DNA from: Halomonas alkalicola
GTDB taxonomy: Bacteria > Pseudomonadota > Gammaproteobacteria > Pseudomonadales > Halomonadaceae
Direction of reading: 5' to 3'
Assembly (NCBI RefSeq): GCF_030704205.1
Contig: NZ_CP131913.1
Location: 3,534,001-3,598,000 of the forward strand
DNA length: 64,000 bases
Position numbers and translations under genes: made by a program. Position 1 is the stretch's first letter; each line of letters begins with the position of its first letter. Below, piece after piece: positions 32,997-43,855 of this stretch. Under the pieces are notes generated by a model. It did not search any database, had not been told where the DNA came from, and saw only the letters and a program-made list of their open reading frames with translations.

Positions 32997-34268
32997 ATGA
33001 GCAACGTGGCACTGCCCACCACGCTCGAGGCCTGGCTGGCTCGGCTGGAAGCCGCCCATCCCGTGGGCATCGACCTCGGCCTCGATCGCGTGGCCGAGGT
33101 TGCCCGCCGCATGGGGCTGCTGGCGCGCCCCATCGCCGGCCGGGTGATCACCGTGGCCGGCACCAACGGCAAGGGCTCCACGGTGGCCATGCTGGAGGCG
33201 CTCGCCCGGGCCCACGGCCTGACCACCGCCACCTATACCTCCCCGCACCTGATCCGCTACAACGAGCGCCTGCGCCTCGACGGCCAGGAGGCCTCTGATG
33301 CCATCCTGATGGCGGGCTTCGCCGCCGTCGAGGCGGCGCGGCTGGATGGCGAGCCGGTCAGCCTGACCTACTTCGAGGTGGGCACCCTCGGCGCGCTCTG
33401 GGCCATGGCCCAGCGCCCGGCGGACATCGCCCTGCTCGAGGTAGGGCTCGGCGGGCGCCTGGACGCGGTCAATATCATCGACCCCGACGTCGCGGTGGTG
33501 ACCACCGTGGCCCAGGATCACGCCGCCTTCCTGGGCACCGATCTCGAGCAGATCGGCCGCGAGAAGGCCGGCATCCTGCGCCCCGGGCGCCCCGCGGTGC
33601 TCGGCAGTCGTGAGCTGCCGGCCAGCGTGCGCCAGGTGGCCGCCGAGCTCGGCGCCCCGGTCTTCGCCCTGGGCGATGACTTCCGATGGGACGATAGCCT
33701 CCCCGACCCCGGCCTGCCCCTGGACAACGCTGCCACGGCGCTGAAGGCCCTGGAGCTTGCCGGGGTGGCCCTCGATCCGGCGGCCTGCCGCCGGGCGCTG
33801 ACCGAGGTGCGCCTGCCCGGCCGCATGCAGTGGCTGGGGCAGTGGTGCCTCGACGTGGGTCACAACCCCCATGCCGCCCGTTACCTGGCCGAGCGCCTGG
33901 CGGCCGTGCCCTGTGCGGGACGCACCTGGGCCCTGCTGGCCATGCTCGGCGACAAGGATGCCGACGGCGTGATCGCCGCGCTCGCCCCGGCGGTGGATGG
34001 CTGGGTCACCGCGAGCCTGGCCGGCGAGCGGGCGCGCCGCGCCGACGACCTGGCCGAGCGGCTGGCCGGGCAGGGCGCCGCGGTGGCGCACCGTGGCGGC
34101 TCGCCGCGCGAGGCCGCGGCCTGGCTGGCCGAGCGGTTGGCACCGGAGGATCGCGTGCTGGTGTGCGGCTCCTTCTTCACCGTGGGCGAGGTGCTCGAGT
34201 GGCTGGCGCAGCGCACCTCGGCGGGTCAGACTGATCAGGACACAGGCGGCAGCGAGGAAGCCCGATGA
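32997..34268 (+). CDS. folC: Bifunctional folylpolyglutamate / dihydrofolate synthase
   Basis: FolC (423 residues) adds glutamate to dihydropteroate and to folates. The ATP loop is ITVAGTNGKGSTVAML, and the folate region is TYTSPHLIRYNERLRL. The Mur-ligase-like core has LLEVGLGGRLDAVNII, and the C-terminal domain LDVGHNPHAARYLAERL. I chose the ATG at 32997 rather than upstream in-frame codons that overlap accD. The last codons overlap dedD by 4 nt. The stretch between FRWDDS and LPLDNAATAL is rather short compared with what I recall of the family, but the total length is normal. Confidence 0.95.
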   Translation: MSNVALPTTLEAWLARLEAAHPVGIDLGLDRVAEVARRMGLLARPIAGRVITVAGTNGKGSTVAMLEALARAHGLTTATYTSPHLIRYNERLRLDGQEASDAILMAGFAAVEAARLDGEPVSLTYFEVGTLGALWAMAQRPADIALLEVGLGGRLDAVNIIDPDVAVVTTVAQDHAAFLGTDLEQIGREKAGILRPGRPAVLGSRELPASVRQVAAELGAPVFALGDDFRWDDSLPDPGLPLDNAATALKALELAGVALDPAACRRALTEVRLPGRMQWLGQWCLDVGHNPHAARYLAERLAAVPCAGRTWALLAMLGDKDADGVIAALAPAVDGWVTASLAGERARRADDLAERLAGQGAAVAHRGGSPREAAAWLAERLAPEDRVLVCGSFFTVGEVLEWLAQRTSAGQTDQDTGGSEEAR

Positions 34269-34975
34269 AATATGGATGGCGTGAGCGCATCAGCGGTGCG
34301 GTGATTCTGATTGCCTTGGCGGTGATCTTCGTGCCCCTGCTGTTCAGCGAGCCGGCCCCCCGCAGCGAGCGGCCCCAGCCGGTGCTGACCATCGAGCAGC
34401 CCATCGAGGTACCGCGCACCGAGGTGCCGGAGCCCCGGCCCCCGTCGAGCCTCGGCGAGTTCGGTGGGCCCATGGCGATGCCCGAAGAGGATGAGGCGCT
34501 GCGCGACGATGCCCCCGTCGAGGAGGTCGCCAAGATCGCCGAGGAGGCCGCCGAGCAGCTGGCCCGGGCCGAGGCGCCCGCCGAGGTGATGGTGCCGCCC
34601 GTCGTCGATGCGACGCCGAGCCCCCGGGCCGAGCCCGCGCCGTCTCCGGCCCCGGACCCCATCGCCGAGCTGGCCCGGGCCGCCGACCAGCGCCTGGCCG
34701 AGAGCCGCAGCCAGCCTGCCGCCACGCCGGCGCCCGCCGCCTCCGGCGGCGAGTGGGCGGTCCAGGTGGGCAGCTTCGGCGAGCCGGCCAACGCCGAGCG
34801 CCTGCTTCAGCAGCTGCGCGAGCAGGGCTTCCCGGCCTACAGCCAGCCCCGCGACAACAACCTGACCACGGTCTATGCGGGCCCCTACGGCTCCTCCGAG
34901 GAGGGCGAGCGGGCCATGAACGAGCTCAAGTCCCGGGCCAACCTCCAGGGCCTGCTGGTGCGGGCGAGGAACTGA
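34265..34975 (+). CDS. dedD: SPOR-domain protein DedD
   Basis: DedD (236 residues) is a bitopic inner-membrane protein that goes to the division septum by binding denuded peptidoglycan. One membrane helix (ISGAVILIALAVIFVPLLF, residues 9-27) is followed by a long acidic Pro/Ala linker. The C-terminal SPOR domain starts at about residue 160 (WAVQVGSFGEPANAERLLQQL, split as WAVQVGSFGEP / ANAERLLQQL, and TTVYAGPYGSSEEGERAM). The folC-dedD-cvpA-purF order is conserved widely in gammaproteobacteria. Confidence 0.93.
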   Translation: MKYGWRERISGAVILIALAVIFVPLLFSEPAPRSERPQPVLTIEQPIEVPRTEVPEPRPPSSLGEFGGPMAMPEEDEALRDDAPVEEVAKIAEEAAEQLARAEAPAEVMVPPVVDATPSPRAEPAPSPAPDPIAELARAADQRLAESRSQPAATPAPAASGGEWAVQVGSFGEPANAERLLQQLREQGFPAYSQPRDNNLTTVYAGPYGSSEEGERAMNELKSRANLQGLLVRARN

Positions 34976-34976
34976 G

Positions 34977-35534
34977 ATGGCGCTGACCTGGCTGGACTGG
35001 CTGTTCATCGCCCTGCTGACGGTCACGGCGGTGACCGGCTTCCTGCGCGGGCTGATCCGCGAGGCCCTGGGCCTGGCCGCCTGGGTCATCGCCCTGCTCG
35101 CCGCCCGGGTGCTGGCCCAGCCGGTGGCGGACCTGCTCGCCGGGCTGATCGACAACGCCGATGGCCGCCTGGTGCTGGCCTTCGTGCTGGTGATCTTCGG
35201 CGTGGTGCTGCTCTGCGGCATCGTCATCCGCCTGGTCCATGCCGCGGTGGAGTGGGTGGGCATGGGCCTCTTCAACCGGGTGATGGGGGCCGCCTTCGGC
35301 GCCGCCAAGGGCGCGGCGATCCTGGTGCTGGCCACCATCGTCATCGGCCTGACCCCGCTGGCTCAGCTCGAGGCGTGGCAGGAGGCCGAGCTGCGCCCCC
35401 ACTTCGAGCAGCTGCGCGACTGGGCGGTCAGCCAGTTCGAGGCCTGGGAGGGGCGGCTGCCCGAGACCCCGGGGTCTCTCGGCGAGATTTCCCTTCCCGG
35501 GCGCGGCGAGGCCGCCGATCGGGACAACCCCTGA
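34977..35534 (+). CDS. cvpA: CvpA family membrane protein
   Basis: CvpA (185 residues) is a four-helix inner-membrane protein named for colicin V production and linked to envelope integrity; its molecular activity is not settled. Helices are evident near residues 3-25, 30-48, 60-82 and 98-122 (for example LVLAFVLVIFGVVLLCGIVI). The conserved GFLRGLIREALGLAAW block is present near residue 21. It ends 72 nt before purF with a perfect palindrome in the gap. Confidence 0.92.
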   Translation: MALTWLDWLFIALLTVTAVTGFLRGLIREALGLAAWVIALLAARVLAQPVADLLAGLIDNADGRLVLAFVLVIFGVVLLCGIVIRLVHAAVEWVGMGLFNRVMGAAFGAAKGAAILVLATIVIGLTPLAQLEAWQEAELRPHFEQLRDWAVSQFEAWEGRLPETPGSLGEISLPGRGEAADRDNP

Positions 35535-35545
35535 CAGACGACTTG

Positions 35546-35565
35546 GGGGTGGGCGCGCCCACCCC
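35546..35565 (+). other. 20-nt perfect palindrome before purF
   Basis: GGGGTGGGCG (35546-35555) is followed directly by its complement CGCCCACCCC (35556-35565), 12 nt after cvpA. It lies where a purine repressor site would be expected, but it does not resemble the E. coli PurR box. It could be an attenuator hairpin or a protein-binding site. Confidence 0.45.
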
Positions 35566-35606
35566 GATTCTCCAAAGCAAGCTCCAGGCAAGCGAGGTAA
35601 GGTGGA

Positions 35607-37119
<1,513 letters not shown>

Positions 37120-37127
<8 letters not shown>

Positions 37128-38331
37128 GGCCCCCATGGATCCGCACGCATCTCCCGAGGAGGAGTGGGCGCTGGCGACCCTGGCCATCCGCGCCGGTCAC
37201 GAGCGCACCCATGAGCAGGAGCACGCCGAGCCGATCTTCCCGACCTCGAGCTTCGTCTACGAGAGCGCGGCCGAGGCGGCGGCCAAGTTCGCCGGCGACG
37301 TCCCGGGCAACATCTACTCGCGTTTCACCAACCCCACGGTGCGCACCTTCGAGCAGCGCCTGGCGGCGCTGGAGGGCGGCGAGCGCTGTGTGGCCACCAG
37401 CTCCGGCATGGCCGCGATCCTCTCCACCGCCCTGGCGCTGCTGTCGGCCGGGGACGAGATCGTCGCCTCGCGCTCGCTGTTCGGCTCCACGGTGAGCCTG
37501 TTCGACAAGTACCTGGGCAAGCTCGGCATCACCACCCGCTACGTGGAGCTCGCCGACCTCGCCGCCTGGGAGGCGGCGATGACGCCGGCCACGAAGCTGC
37601 TGTTCGCCGAGACGCCGTCGAATCCGCTCTCCGAGCTGGTCGATATCGCGGCGCTCGCCGAGATCGCCCATCGCCACGATGCGCTGCTCGCCATCGACAA
37701 CTGCTTCCTGACCCCGGCCCTGCAGCGCCCCCTGGACCTCGGCGCCGACCTGGTGATCCACTCCGCCACCAAGTACCTGGACGGGCAGGGCAGGGCGATC
37801 GGCGGCCCCGTGGTGGGGCGCGAGGCCGAGCTCGAGGAGGTGTTCGGGGTGGTGCGCACCTGCGGCCCCTGCCTGAGCCCCTTCAACGCCTGGATCTTCA
37901 CCAAGGGGCTCGAGACCCTGGCCCTGCGCATGAAGGCCCACTGCGAGAACGCCCAGGCCCTGGCCGAGTGGCTCGAGGCGCACCCGGCGGTGGCGCGGGT
38001 CCACTACAGCGGTCTCGCCAGCCACCCGCAGCACGCCCTGGCCGCCCGCCAGCAGCAGGGTTTCGGCGCGGTGCTGGGCTTTGAAGTCAGGGGCGGCCGC
38101 GAGGCGGCCTGGTCGGTGATCGACGCCACCCGGCTGCTCTCCATCACCGGCAACCTGGGGGATGTGAAGACCACCATCACCCACCCGGCCACCACCACCC
38201 ATGCCCGGCTCTCGCCGGAGCAGAAGGCTGCCGCCGGCATCGCGGAGGGGCTGATCCGCGTCGCCGTGGGGCTGGAGGCGATCGACGATATCCGCGCCGA
38301 CCTCGCCCGGGGCCTCGACGCCCTGGCCTGA
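37120..38331 (+). CDS. metZ: O-succinylhomoserine sulfhydrylase
   Basis: MetZ (403 residues) makes homocysteine directly from O-succinylhomoserine and sulphide using PLP. The Cys/Met-metabolism fold is clear: [20 protein letters not shown], the PLP aspartate in [12 protein letters not shown], and the PLP lysine in [20 protein letters not shown]-terminal block [23 protein letters not shown] is shown in parts ([24 protein letters not shown]). The start ATG at 37120 overlaps purF; ATG 37135 is an alternative. The purF-metZ adjacency is the Pseudomonas one. A hairpin with six T residues follows. Confidence 0.94.
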
Positions 38332-38444
38332 GCCATGCCGCACGTGGCACCCTGGCCGCCTGCCAGAACCCGGCCTCCAGCGCGCCGACGGCCGAGCTGC
38401 TGCTGGAAGCCCTCGCCAGATAAGCGCTTCCCTGACGGTTCTTT

Positions 38445-38467
38445 CGAACGGTTGGTTCGGCTTTTTT
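38445..38467 (+). terminator. Terminator after metZ
   Basis: CGAAC (38445-38449) pairs with GTTCG (38455-38459) and six T residues follow at 38462-38467. The stem is short but the T-run is convincing. The 204-nt gap also holds a short open stretch ending at 38423 that I do not call. Confidence 0.55.
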
Positions 38468-38535
38468 CAGCGGATGCTGATGATGCACTGCGGTAAGCTG
38501 GTACGACTTTCGACTAGGCACGAGGACACCACGCC

Positions 38536-39090
38536 ATGTGGCGCAATACCCGTACCGGCTGGGGCATCGTCAGCATCACCCTGCACTGGCTCAGCGCCGT
38601 GACCATCGTGGGCCTCTTCGCGCTGGGCTGGTGGATGACCGGGCTCGGGTATTTCGATGCCTGGTACAACCTCGCCCCCTGGTGGCATCGCTCCATAGGC
38701 ATGCTGCTGCTGTTCGCCACCCTGCTGCGCCTCGCCTGGCGCTTCATGAACCCCACGCCGGCGGCCCACGGCGGCCGGCTCGAGCGCCTGGCCGCCCATC
38801 TGGGCCACGTGCTGATCTATGTGCTGCTGCTGGTGGTGCTGGTCAGCGGCTACCTGATCTCCACCGCGCGCGGCCGCGGCATCAGCGTGTTCGACTGGTT
38901 CGAGGTGCCGGCGCTGATCAGCCGCCTGCCCAACCAGGAGACCATCGCCGGCGAGATCCACTGGTACGCCGCCGTGGCGCTGATGGTACTGGCCGCGGGC
39001 CACGTGCTGGCCGCCTTCAAGCATCATTTCCTGGATCGTCAGGATACCCTGACCCGCATGCTCAACCCGGCGCGTTCCCGTCGCCGCTGA
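38536..39090 (+). CDS. Cytochrome b561-family membrane protein
   Basis: A 184-residue four-helix di-haem b-type cytochrome of the bacterial b561 family (YceJ/CybB type). Haem-ligand histidines are visible in SITLHWLSAVTIVGLF (helix 1), WWHRSIGMLLLF (helix 2), LAAHLGHVLIYVLLLV (helix 3) and IHWYAAVALMVLAAGHVLAAFKHHF (helix 4, shown in part: HWYAAVALMV). It directly precedes yceI, a pairing also known in E. coli (yceJ-yceI). It probably oxidises quinol or passes electrons to a periplasmic partner. Confidence 0.9.
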   Translation: MWRNTRTGWGIVSITLHWLSAVTIVGLFALGWWMTGLGYFDAWYNLAPWWHRSIGMLLLFATLLRLAWRFMNPTPAAHGGRLERLAAHLGHVLIYVLLLVVLVSGYLISTARGRGISVFDWFEVPALISRLPNQETIAGEIHWYAAVALMVLAAGHVLAAFKHHFLDRQDTLTRMLNPARSRRR

Positions 39091-39140
39091 GCCGCGTTCA
39101 ACCCCGCAAGACAGATCGTCAAACGACAAGGAGAGTGACC

Positions 39141-39725
39141 ATGTTCAAGAAGACCGCCCTCGCCGCCGCCTTCGGTGCCGTTGCCCTGGTGGGCGCAAGC
39201 CAGGTCCAGGCCGCCGACTACGTGGTGGATACCGAAGGCCAGCACGCCTTCGTCCAGTTCAAGATCAACCATCTCGGCTACTCCTACATCCTCGGCAACT
39301 TCGAGTCCTTCACCGGCCAGTTCCACTACGACGCGGACAACCTCGAGGCGTCCAGCGTCGAGATGGAAGTGGACGTGACCAGCCTGAACACTAACCACGC
39401 CGAGCGTGACCGTCACTTCCTCTCCGACGACTTCCTCAGCGCCGGCACCTATCCGACCGCCACCTTCGTCTCCACCGGCTTCGAGCCGAGCGGCGAGAAC
39501 GAAGGCACCTTGACCGGCGAGCTCACCCTCAAGGGCGAGACCCGCGAGATCGAGATGCCGGTGACCCTGATGGGCGAGGGCGAGGACCCCTGGGGCAGCT
39601 ACCGCGCCGGCTTCGAGGGCAGCACCATGCTGACCCTGGGCGACTTCGGCATCGACATGAGCGCTTTCCCGGAAGTGATGCATGAGCTCGAGCTCTACGT
39701 CACCTTCGAGGGCGTGCGCCAGTAA
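39141..39725 (+). CDS. YceI family periplasmic protein
   Basis: A 194-residue secreted lipocalin-like protein. The signal peptide is MFKKTALAAAFGAVALVGAS with cleavage near VQAADY. The mature protein has the YceI features FVQFKINHLGYSYILGNF, ERDRHFLSDDFL and GELTLKGETREIEMPV. YceI proteins bind polyisoprenoids such as ubiquinone-like molecules in a barrel. The role with cytochrome b561 is probably quinone-related, but this is inference. AAGGAGAG lies 7 nt before the ATG at 39141. A strong terminator follows. Confidence 0.93.
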   Translation: MFKKTALAAAFGAVALVGASQVQAADYVVDTEGQHAFVQFKINHLGYSYILGNFESFTGQFHYDADNLEASSVEMEVDVTSLNTNHAERDRHFLSDDFLSAGTYPTATFVSTGFEPSGENEGTLTGELTLKGETREIEMPVTLMGEGEDPWGSYRAGFEGSTMLTLGDFGIDMSAFPEVMHELELYVTFEGVRQ

Positions 39726-39754
39726 GGCCCAGCGCAGTTCGACTCGATAGCCCC

Positions 39755-39783
39755 AGACACCCCCGGCAACCCCGGGGGTGTCT
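39755..39783 (+). terminator. Terminator after yceI
   Basis: A 12-bp perfect stem (39755-39766 with 39772-39783) with a 5-nt loop, starting 30 nt after the yceI stop; a short T-rich run follows. Confidence 0.8.
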
Positions 39784-39836
39784 GCCTTTGCTTGGCCGGC
39801 TAGAATGGCCTCCCCCTGAACCACCATGGAGCGGTC

Positions 39837-41204
39837 GTGACGCAACGATCCGACAAGACCCCCGCCCTGGGCGTGACCCTGTGGCGGCAGACCTGGCCCA
39901 TGGCCATCGGCGTGCTGGCGCTGCTCGGCTTCCAGCTGGTGGACAGCGCCTTCATCGCCCGCCTGGGCACCGCGCCGCTGGCCGCCCAGTCCTTCACCTT
40001 TCCGCTCTCCTTCCTGATCATCGGCATCCAGGTGGGGCTCGGCATCGCCATCGCTGCGCTGATCTCCCGGGCCCTGGGCGCCGGCCAGGAGGCCCGCGCC
40101 AGGCGGCTGGGCAGCCTGGTGCTGCTGATCGGCACCGCCACCATCGCTCTGCTGGCGCTGTTGCTGTGGGCGATCCAGGCGCCGGTGTTCCGCCTGCTGG
40201 GGGCCGATGCGGCCACCCGCGAGCTGATCCGCGGCTACTGGGCGCCGCAGCTGCTGGCCGCCTGGCTGGGGGCGGCGCTCTACTTCGGCTACAGCCTGTT
40301 CCGCGCGCACGGCAATACCCGCCTGCCGGGCACCCTGATGGTGGTCACCAGCCTGGTCAACCTGGTGCTGGCCCCGCTGCTGATCTTCGGCATCGGCCCC
40401 TGGGAGGGGCTGGGGCTGCCCGGGGCGGCCTGGGCCACGGTGGCCGCCTTCGGCGTGGGCCTTGCGGTGCTGGGGCGGCACCTTGGCCATACCGACTGGC
40501 TCTCCCGCGAGGGGCTGGGCCAGGAGATGCGCGAGTCGGCGCGCCCCTTCGCCGGCATTGCCGGCCCCGCCATGGTCAGCCAGCTGATGCCGCCGCTGGC
40601 TGCCATGCTGGCCATCACGGCGGTGGCCAGCCTCGGCGAGGCCGCGGTGGCGGCCTGGGGCCTGGCCAGCCGCCTGGAGACCCTCTCGCTGATGGTGGTG
40701 CTGGCCATGACCATGTCGCTGCCGCCGTGGCTTGGGCGCTGCTACGGCGCCGGCGACTGGGACCAGGTGCACCGCCTGTTGCGCCTGGCGCTCAGGGTGA
40801 TCGTGGTGTGGCAACTGGGGCTTGGCCTGCTCATGGCCCTGGCCGCCCCCTGGGTGGCGCTGGCGCTCTCCGGCAACCCCGAGGTGCGCGACGACCTCGC
40901 CACCCTGATCCGCTTCCTGCTGCCCAGCTACGCGGCGCTGGGGGTGTGCATGATCGTGGTCTCCGCCGGCAACGCCCTGGGCTGGCCGCTGCGTGCCATG
41001 CTGATGTCCGCCGCCCGACTGTTCCTCTTCTACCTGCCCTGCCTGTGGCTGGGGGCCTACCTCGGCGGCCTGCCGGGGCTCGCCGCCGGCGCCGCGGCAG
41101 GCAACCTGCTGGCCGGACTGGCCGCCTGGCGGGTGCTGCGGCGCATCCTGGCAAGCCCGAGGCGCCGCGCGAGCCGGGAGGCCAAGCCCGCCGTCTCACC
41201 TTGA
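39837..41204 (+). CDS. MATE family efflux transporter
   Basis: A 455-residue antiporter of the multidrug and toxic compound extrusion family, likely driven by Na+ or H+. Twelve hydrophobic segments in two similar halves can be traced. The first half begins TWPMAIGVLALLGFQLVDSAFIARLG, shown in part: GFQLVDSAFIARLG is the typical MATE helix 1. The second half repeats the pattern at about residue 240 (AGIAGPAMVSQLMPPLAAML). It starts with GTG at 39837. The substrate cannot be told. It stands alone between two terminated transcription units. Confidence 0.9.
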   Translation: MTQRSDKTPALGVTLWRQTWPMAIGVLALLGFQLVDSAFIARLGTAPLAAQSFTFPLSFLIIGIQVGLGIAIAALISRALGAGQEARARRLGSLVLLIGTATIALLALLLWAIQAPVFRLLGADAATRELIRGYWAPQLLAAWLGAALYFGYSLFRAHGNTRLPGTLMVVTSLVNLVLAPLLIFGIGPWEGLGLPGAAWATVAAFGVGLAVLGRHLGHTDWLSREGLGQEMRESARPFAGIAGPAMVSQLMPPLAAMLAITAVASLGEAAVAAWGLASRLETLSLMVVLAMTMSLPPWLGRCYGAGDWDQVHRLLRLALRVIVVWQLGLGLLMALAAPWVALALSGNPEVRDDLATLIRFLLPSYAALGVCMIVVSAGNALGWPLRAMLMSAARLFLFYLPCLWLGAYLGGLPGLAAGAAAGNLLAGLAAWRVLRRILASPRRRASREAKPAVSP

Positions 41205-41327
41205 CCGCCTGAGCCCTGGCCGCTCGGCCGCTTGACCCGTGTCACGACAAGGGGTTACGCGGCGGCGCAGCGTGGCACCCGGTGGCCGGCTCAGGCATCA
41301 TGGGGGCAGACCACAGGAGGGGCCAAG

Positions 41328-41924
41328 ATGACGCCAAACGAACTCACCGGGCTGATCCTGGCCGGCGGCCAGGGGCGCCGTATGGGCGGCGTGGACAAGG
41401 GGCTGGTGGCCTTCCACGGCCGCCCCCTGGTGGCCCATGTGCGCGAGCGCCTGGCCGGCCGGGTCGCCGAGGTGCTGATCAACGCCAACCGCAGCCAGGC
41501 GGAGTACGCCGTCCTGGGGGATCGCGTCATCGAGGACGCCGAGGGCGGCTTCCAGGGCCCGCTGATGGGCATCTACAGCGGGCTGCGCGCCGCTGCCACC
41601 CCCTGGCTGGTGGTGGTGCCCTGCGACACCCCTGCGCTGCCCGAGGAGCTGGTGGCGCGCCTGGTGGCGGGCCTGGGCGATGCCGATATTGCCGTGGCCT
41701 GCGACGGCGAACGCCTGCACCCGGTGGTGGCGCTGACCCGCACGGCACTGGCCGATGACCTCGCCGCGGCGCTGGCCGGCGGCGAGCGCAAGATCGACCG
41801 CTGGTACGCGCGCCACGCCTGGCGCCGCGTCGACTTCTCCGACTGCCCGGCGGCCTTCGCCAACCTCAATACCGAGGATGAGAAGCAGCGCCTGGAAGCC
41901 AGCCTGGTGAGCCCCGACCCATGA
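41328..41924 (+). CDS. mobA: Molybdenum cofactor guanylyltransferase
   Basis: MobA (198 residues) attaches GMP to molybdopterin to give the bis-MGD cofactor. The nucleotide-binding start LILAGGQGRRMGGVDKGL is diagnostic, followed by NANRSQAEYAVLGD and VVPCDTPALPEELVARL. The ATG at 41328 follows a strong AGGAGG. A possible promoter lies upstream (TTGACC at 41232-41237, 17 nt, TTACGC at 41255-41260), with a poor -10. This is the first gene of the molybdenum-cofactor cluster and overlaps mobB by 4 nt. Confidence 0.94.
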   Translation: MTPNELTGLILAGGQGRRMGGVDKGLVAFHGRPLVAHVRERLAGRVAEVLINANRSQAEYAVLGDRVIEDAEGGFQGPLMGIYSGLRAAATPWLVVVPCDTPALPEELVARLVAGLGDADIAVACDGERLHPVVALTRTALADDLAAALAGGERKIDRWYARHAWRRVDFSDCPAAFANLNTEDEKQRLEASLVSPDP

Positions 41925-42544
41925 GTGCGACTGACGACCCCAACCCGATACCGAGCGCTGCGCCGCTGCCGCTGGACGCCGCGATGCCGCTGCTCGGCAT
42001 CGCGGCGTGGAGCGGCACCGGCAAGACCACCCTGCTCGAGGCCCTGCTGCCGCGCCTGGCCGAGCGCGGCCTGCGCGTCGCGGTGATCAAGCACGCCCAC
42101 CACACCTTCGACGTCGACCAGCCCGGCAAGGACAGTCACCGTCTGCGCCAGGCCGGTGCCGCCCCCATGCTGGTGGCCTCCCGGGAGCGCCTGGCGCTGA
42201 TGATGGAGACCCCCGGCCAGCAGGAGCCCGACCTGGCAAGGCTGGTGGCGCTGGTGGCCACCCAGGCGCCGGACCTGGTGCTGGTGGAGGGCTTCAAGGC
42301 ATGGCCGCTGCCCAAGCTCGAACTGCACCGCCCGGCCCTGGGCAAGCCCCTGCGGGTGGCCGAGGACCCCTGGGTGAGGGCGGTGGCCTCGGATGCGCCC
42401 CTGACGCTGCCTGAGGGCGTCGAGGCCCTGGATCTCAACGACCTCGCCGCCCTGGCCGACTGGATCGCCGCCTGGCCGGCGCGCTGGCCCGCGGAGCGCC
42501 GGCCCCGCGCCCCGGCCACGGCCCGGGGAGTCGCCGCGCCATGA
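41921..42544 (+). CDS. mobB: Molybdopterin-guanine dinucleotide biosynthesis protein MobB
   Basis: MobB (207 residues) is a GTP-binding protein that helps MobA. The P-loop is IAAWSGTGKTTLLEALLP (about residues 26-43). VAVIKHAHHTFDVDQPGKDSHR is the family phrase, seen in two parts (VAVIKHAHHTFD, QPGKDSHRLRQAGA). VLVEGFKAWPLPKLELHR is the third hallmark. The C-terminal end is rich in Pro, Arg and Ala. It overlaps both mobA and moeA by 4 nt, so all three are translated together. Confidence 0.94.
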   Translation: MSATDDPNPIPSAAPLPLDAAMPLLGIAAWSGTGKTTLLEALLPRLAERGLRVAVIKHAHHTFDVDQPGKDSHRLRQAGAAPMLVASRERLALMMETPGQQEPDLARLVALVATQAPDLVLVEGFKAWPLPKLELHRPALGKPLRVAEDPWVRAVASDAPLTLPEGVEALDLNDLAALADWIAAWPARWPAERRPRAPATARGVAAP

Positions 42545-43845
42545 CCCTCTCCTGCTTCGAACTGGGCGAGCGCATGCTGGCCGTGGAGGAGGCCCGGGCG
42601 GCGGTGCTCGCCCTGGTAGCGGGGCCGCTGCCCGCCGAGATCGTCCCCCTGGCGCTGGCCCACGGCCGGGTGCTGGCCGAGGACGCCGTCTCGCCCATCG
42701 CGGTGCCCCAGAACACCAACTCCGCCATGGACGGCATCGCCCTGGCCTGGCCCGCCGCGCCCGGCGAGGATTGCGCCCCCGTGACACGCTTTCGCCGGGT
42801 CGTCGAGCTCCACGCCGGCCAGGCGCCCGCCGGACCCCTGGCCCCCGGCGAGTGCGCCGGCATCACCACCGGCGCGCCGCTGCCCCCCGGCGCCGACACC
42901 GTGATCATGCGCGAGCAGCTGGCGGACGAGCAGGGCGCCGATGGCACCCGCTGGGCCATCGTCGATCAGCCCGAGCGGGTCCGGCGAGGCCAGAACGTGC
43001 GCCGCGCCGGCGAGGATATCGCCCGCGGCGCCCTGGCGCTGGCCGCCGGCACCCGCCTGGCCGCCGCCGAGCTCGGCCTGCTGGCCTCGCTGGGGCTCGC
43101 CGAGGTGGCGGTGCATCGCCGCCCGCGGGTGGCGCTCTTCTCCACCGGCGATGAGGTCACCGCCCCCGGCCAGCCGCTGCCCGCGGCGGGCATCTTTGAC
43201 GCCAACCGCTTCAGCCTGATGGCGCTGGCCGCCGAGCACGGCGCCGAGGTGCTCGACCTCGGCATCCTGCCCGACGACCGCGACGCCATCGCCGCCGCCC
43301 TTGCCCGGGCCGCCGATGAGGCGGACCTGGTGATCACCAGTGGCGGCGTCTCGGTGGGCGACGCCGACCACACCCGGGCGGCGCTCGCCGAGCAGGGCGA
43401 GCTCGGCTTCTGGAAGATCGCCATCCGACCAGGCCGCCCCCTGGCCTGCGGGCGCCTCGGCCCCCGGGGCGTGCCCTTCCTGGGCCTGCCCGGCAACCCG
43501 GTGGCGGCCATGGTCACCTTCCGCGAGTTCGCCGCCCCGCTGCTGGCCAGGTTGCAGGGTCAGCTGCAGGGTCAGCGGCAGGGCAGCGCGGCCGCTGACC
43601 CTGAGCGACTCACGGCCCTGGCCGACCATGCGCTCGCCAGTCGCGTCGGGCGCGTCGACCTGCTGCGCGGCGTCTACCGCTGCGACGCCGACGGGCGGCT
43701 GCGAGTCGCCGTCACCGGCGCCCAGGGCTCCGGCATCCTCTCCTCCATGGTCCAGGCCAACTGCCTGATCGAGATCGCCGCCGAGCGCGCCGCCGTGGCC
43801 GCCGGCGAGGCGGTGACCATCCAACCCCTGTTCCGTTTTCCATGA
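42541..43845 (+). CDS. moeA: Molybdopterin molybdenumtransferase
   Basis: MoeA (434 residues) inserts molybdate into adenylylated molybdopterin. The N-terminal substrate loop is [13 protein letters not shown], and [19 protein letters not shown] follows. The MoCF-binding domain has [14 protein letters not shown] and [17 protein letters not shown], and the C-terminal part [16 protein letters not shown] 12-bp in-frame tandem duplication (TGCAGGGTCAGC, 43553-43576) gives the repeat LQGQLQGQ near residue 340 in a surface loop, so function should be kept. Confidence 0.95.
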   Translation: MTLSCFELGERMLAVEEARAAVLALVAGPLPAEIVPLALAHGRVLAEDAVSPIAVPQNTNSAMDGIALAWPAAPGEDCAPVTRFRRVVELHAGQAPAGPLAPGECAGITTGAPLPPGADTVIMREQLADEQGADGTRWAIVDQPERVRRGQNVRRAGEDIARGALALAAGTRLAAAELGLLASLGLAEVAVHRRPRVALFSTGDEVTAPGQPLPAAGIFDANRFSLMALAAEHGAEVLDLGILPDDRDAIAAALARAADEADLVITSGGVSVGDADHTRAALAEQGELGFWKIAIRPGRPLACGRLGPRGVPFLGLPGNPVAAMVTFREFAAPLLARLQGQLQGQRQGSAAADPERLTALADHALASRVGRVDLLRGVYRCDADGRLRVAVTGAQGSGILSSMVQANCLIEIAAERAAVAAGEAVTIQPLFRFP

Positions 43846-43855
43846 GGCATCGACC

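Noticed and set aside
33680..33725. Possible internal deletion in folC
   Set aside because: The loop before LPLDNAATAL seems short, but the total length and all motifs are normal for the family.
35546..35565. PurR operator before purF
   Set aside because: The palindrome does not resemble the known PurR box; reported only as a palindrome.
38346..38423. Short open stretch after metZ ending LLLEALAR-stop
   Set aside because: It has no start codon with a ribosome-binding site and no family match. It could be the remnant of a lost gene, but the evidence is too thin.
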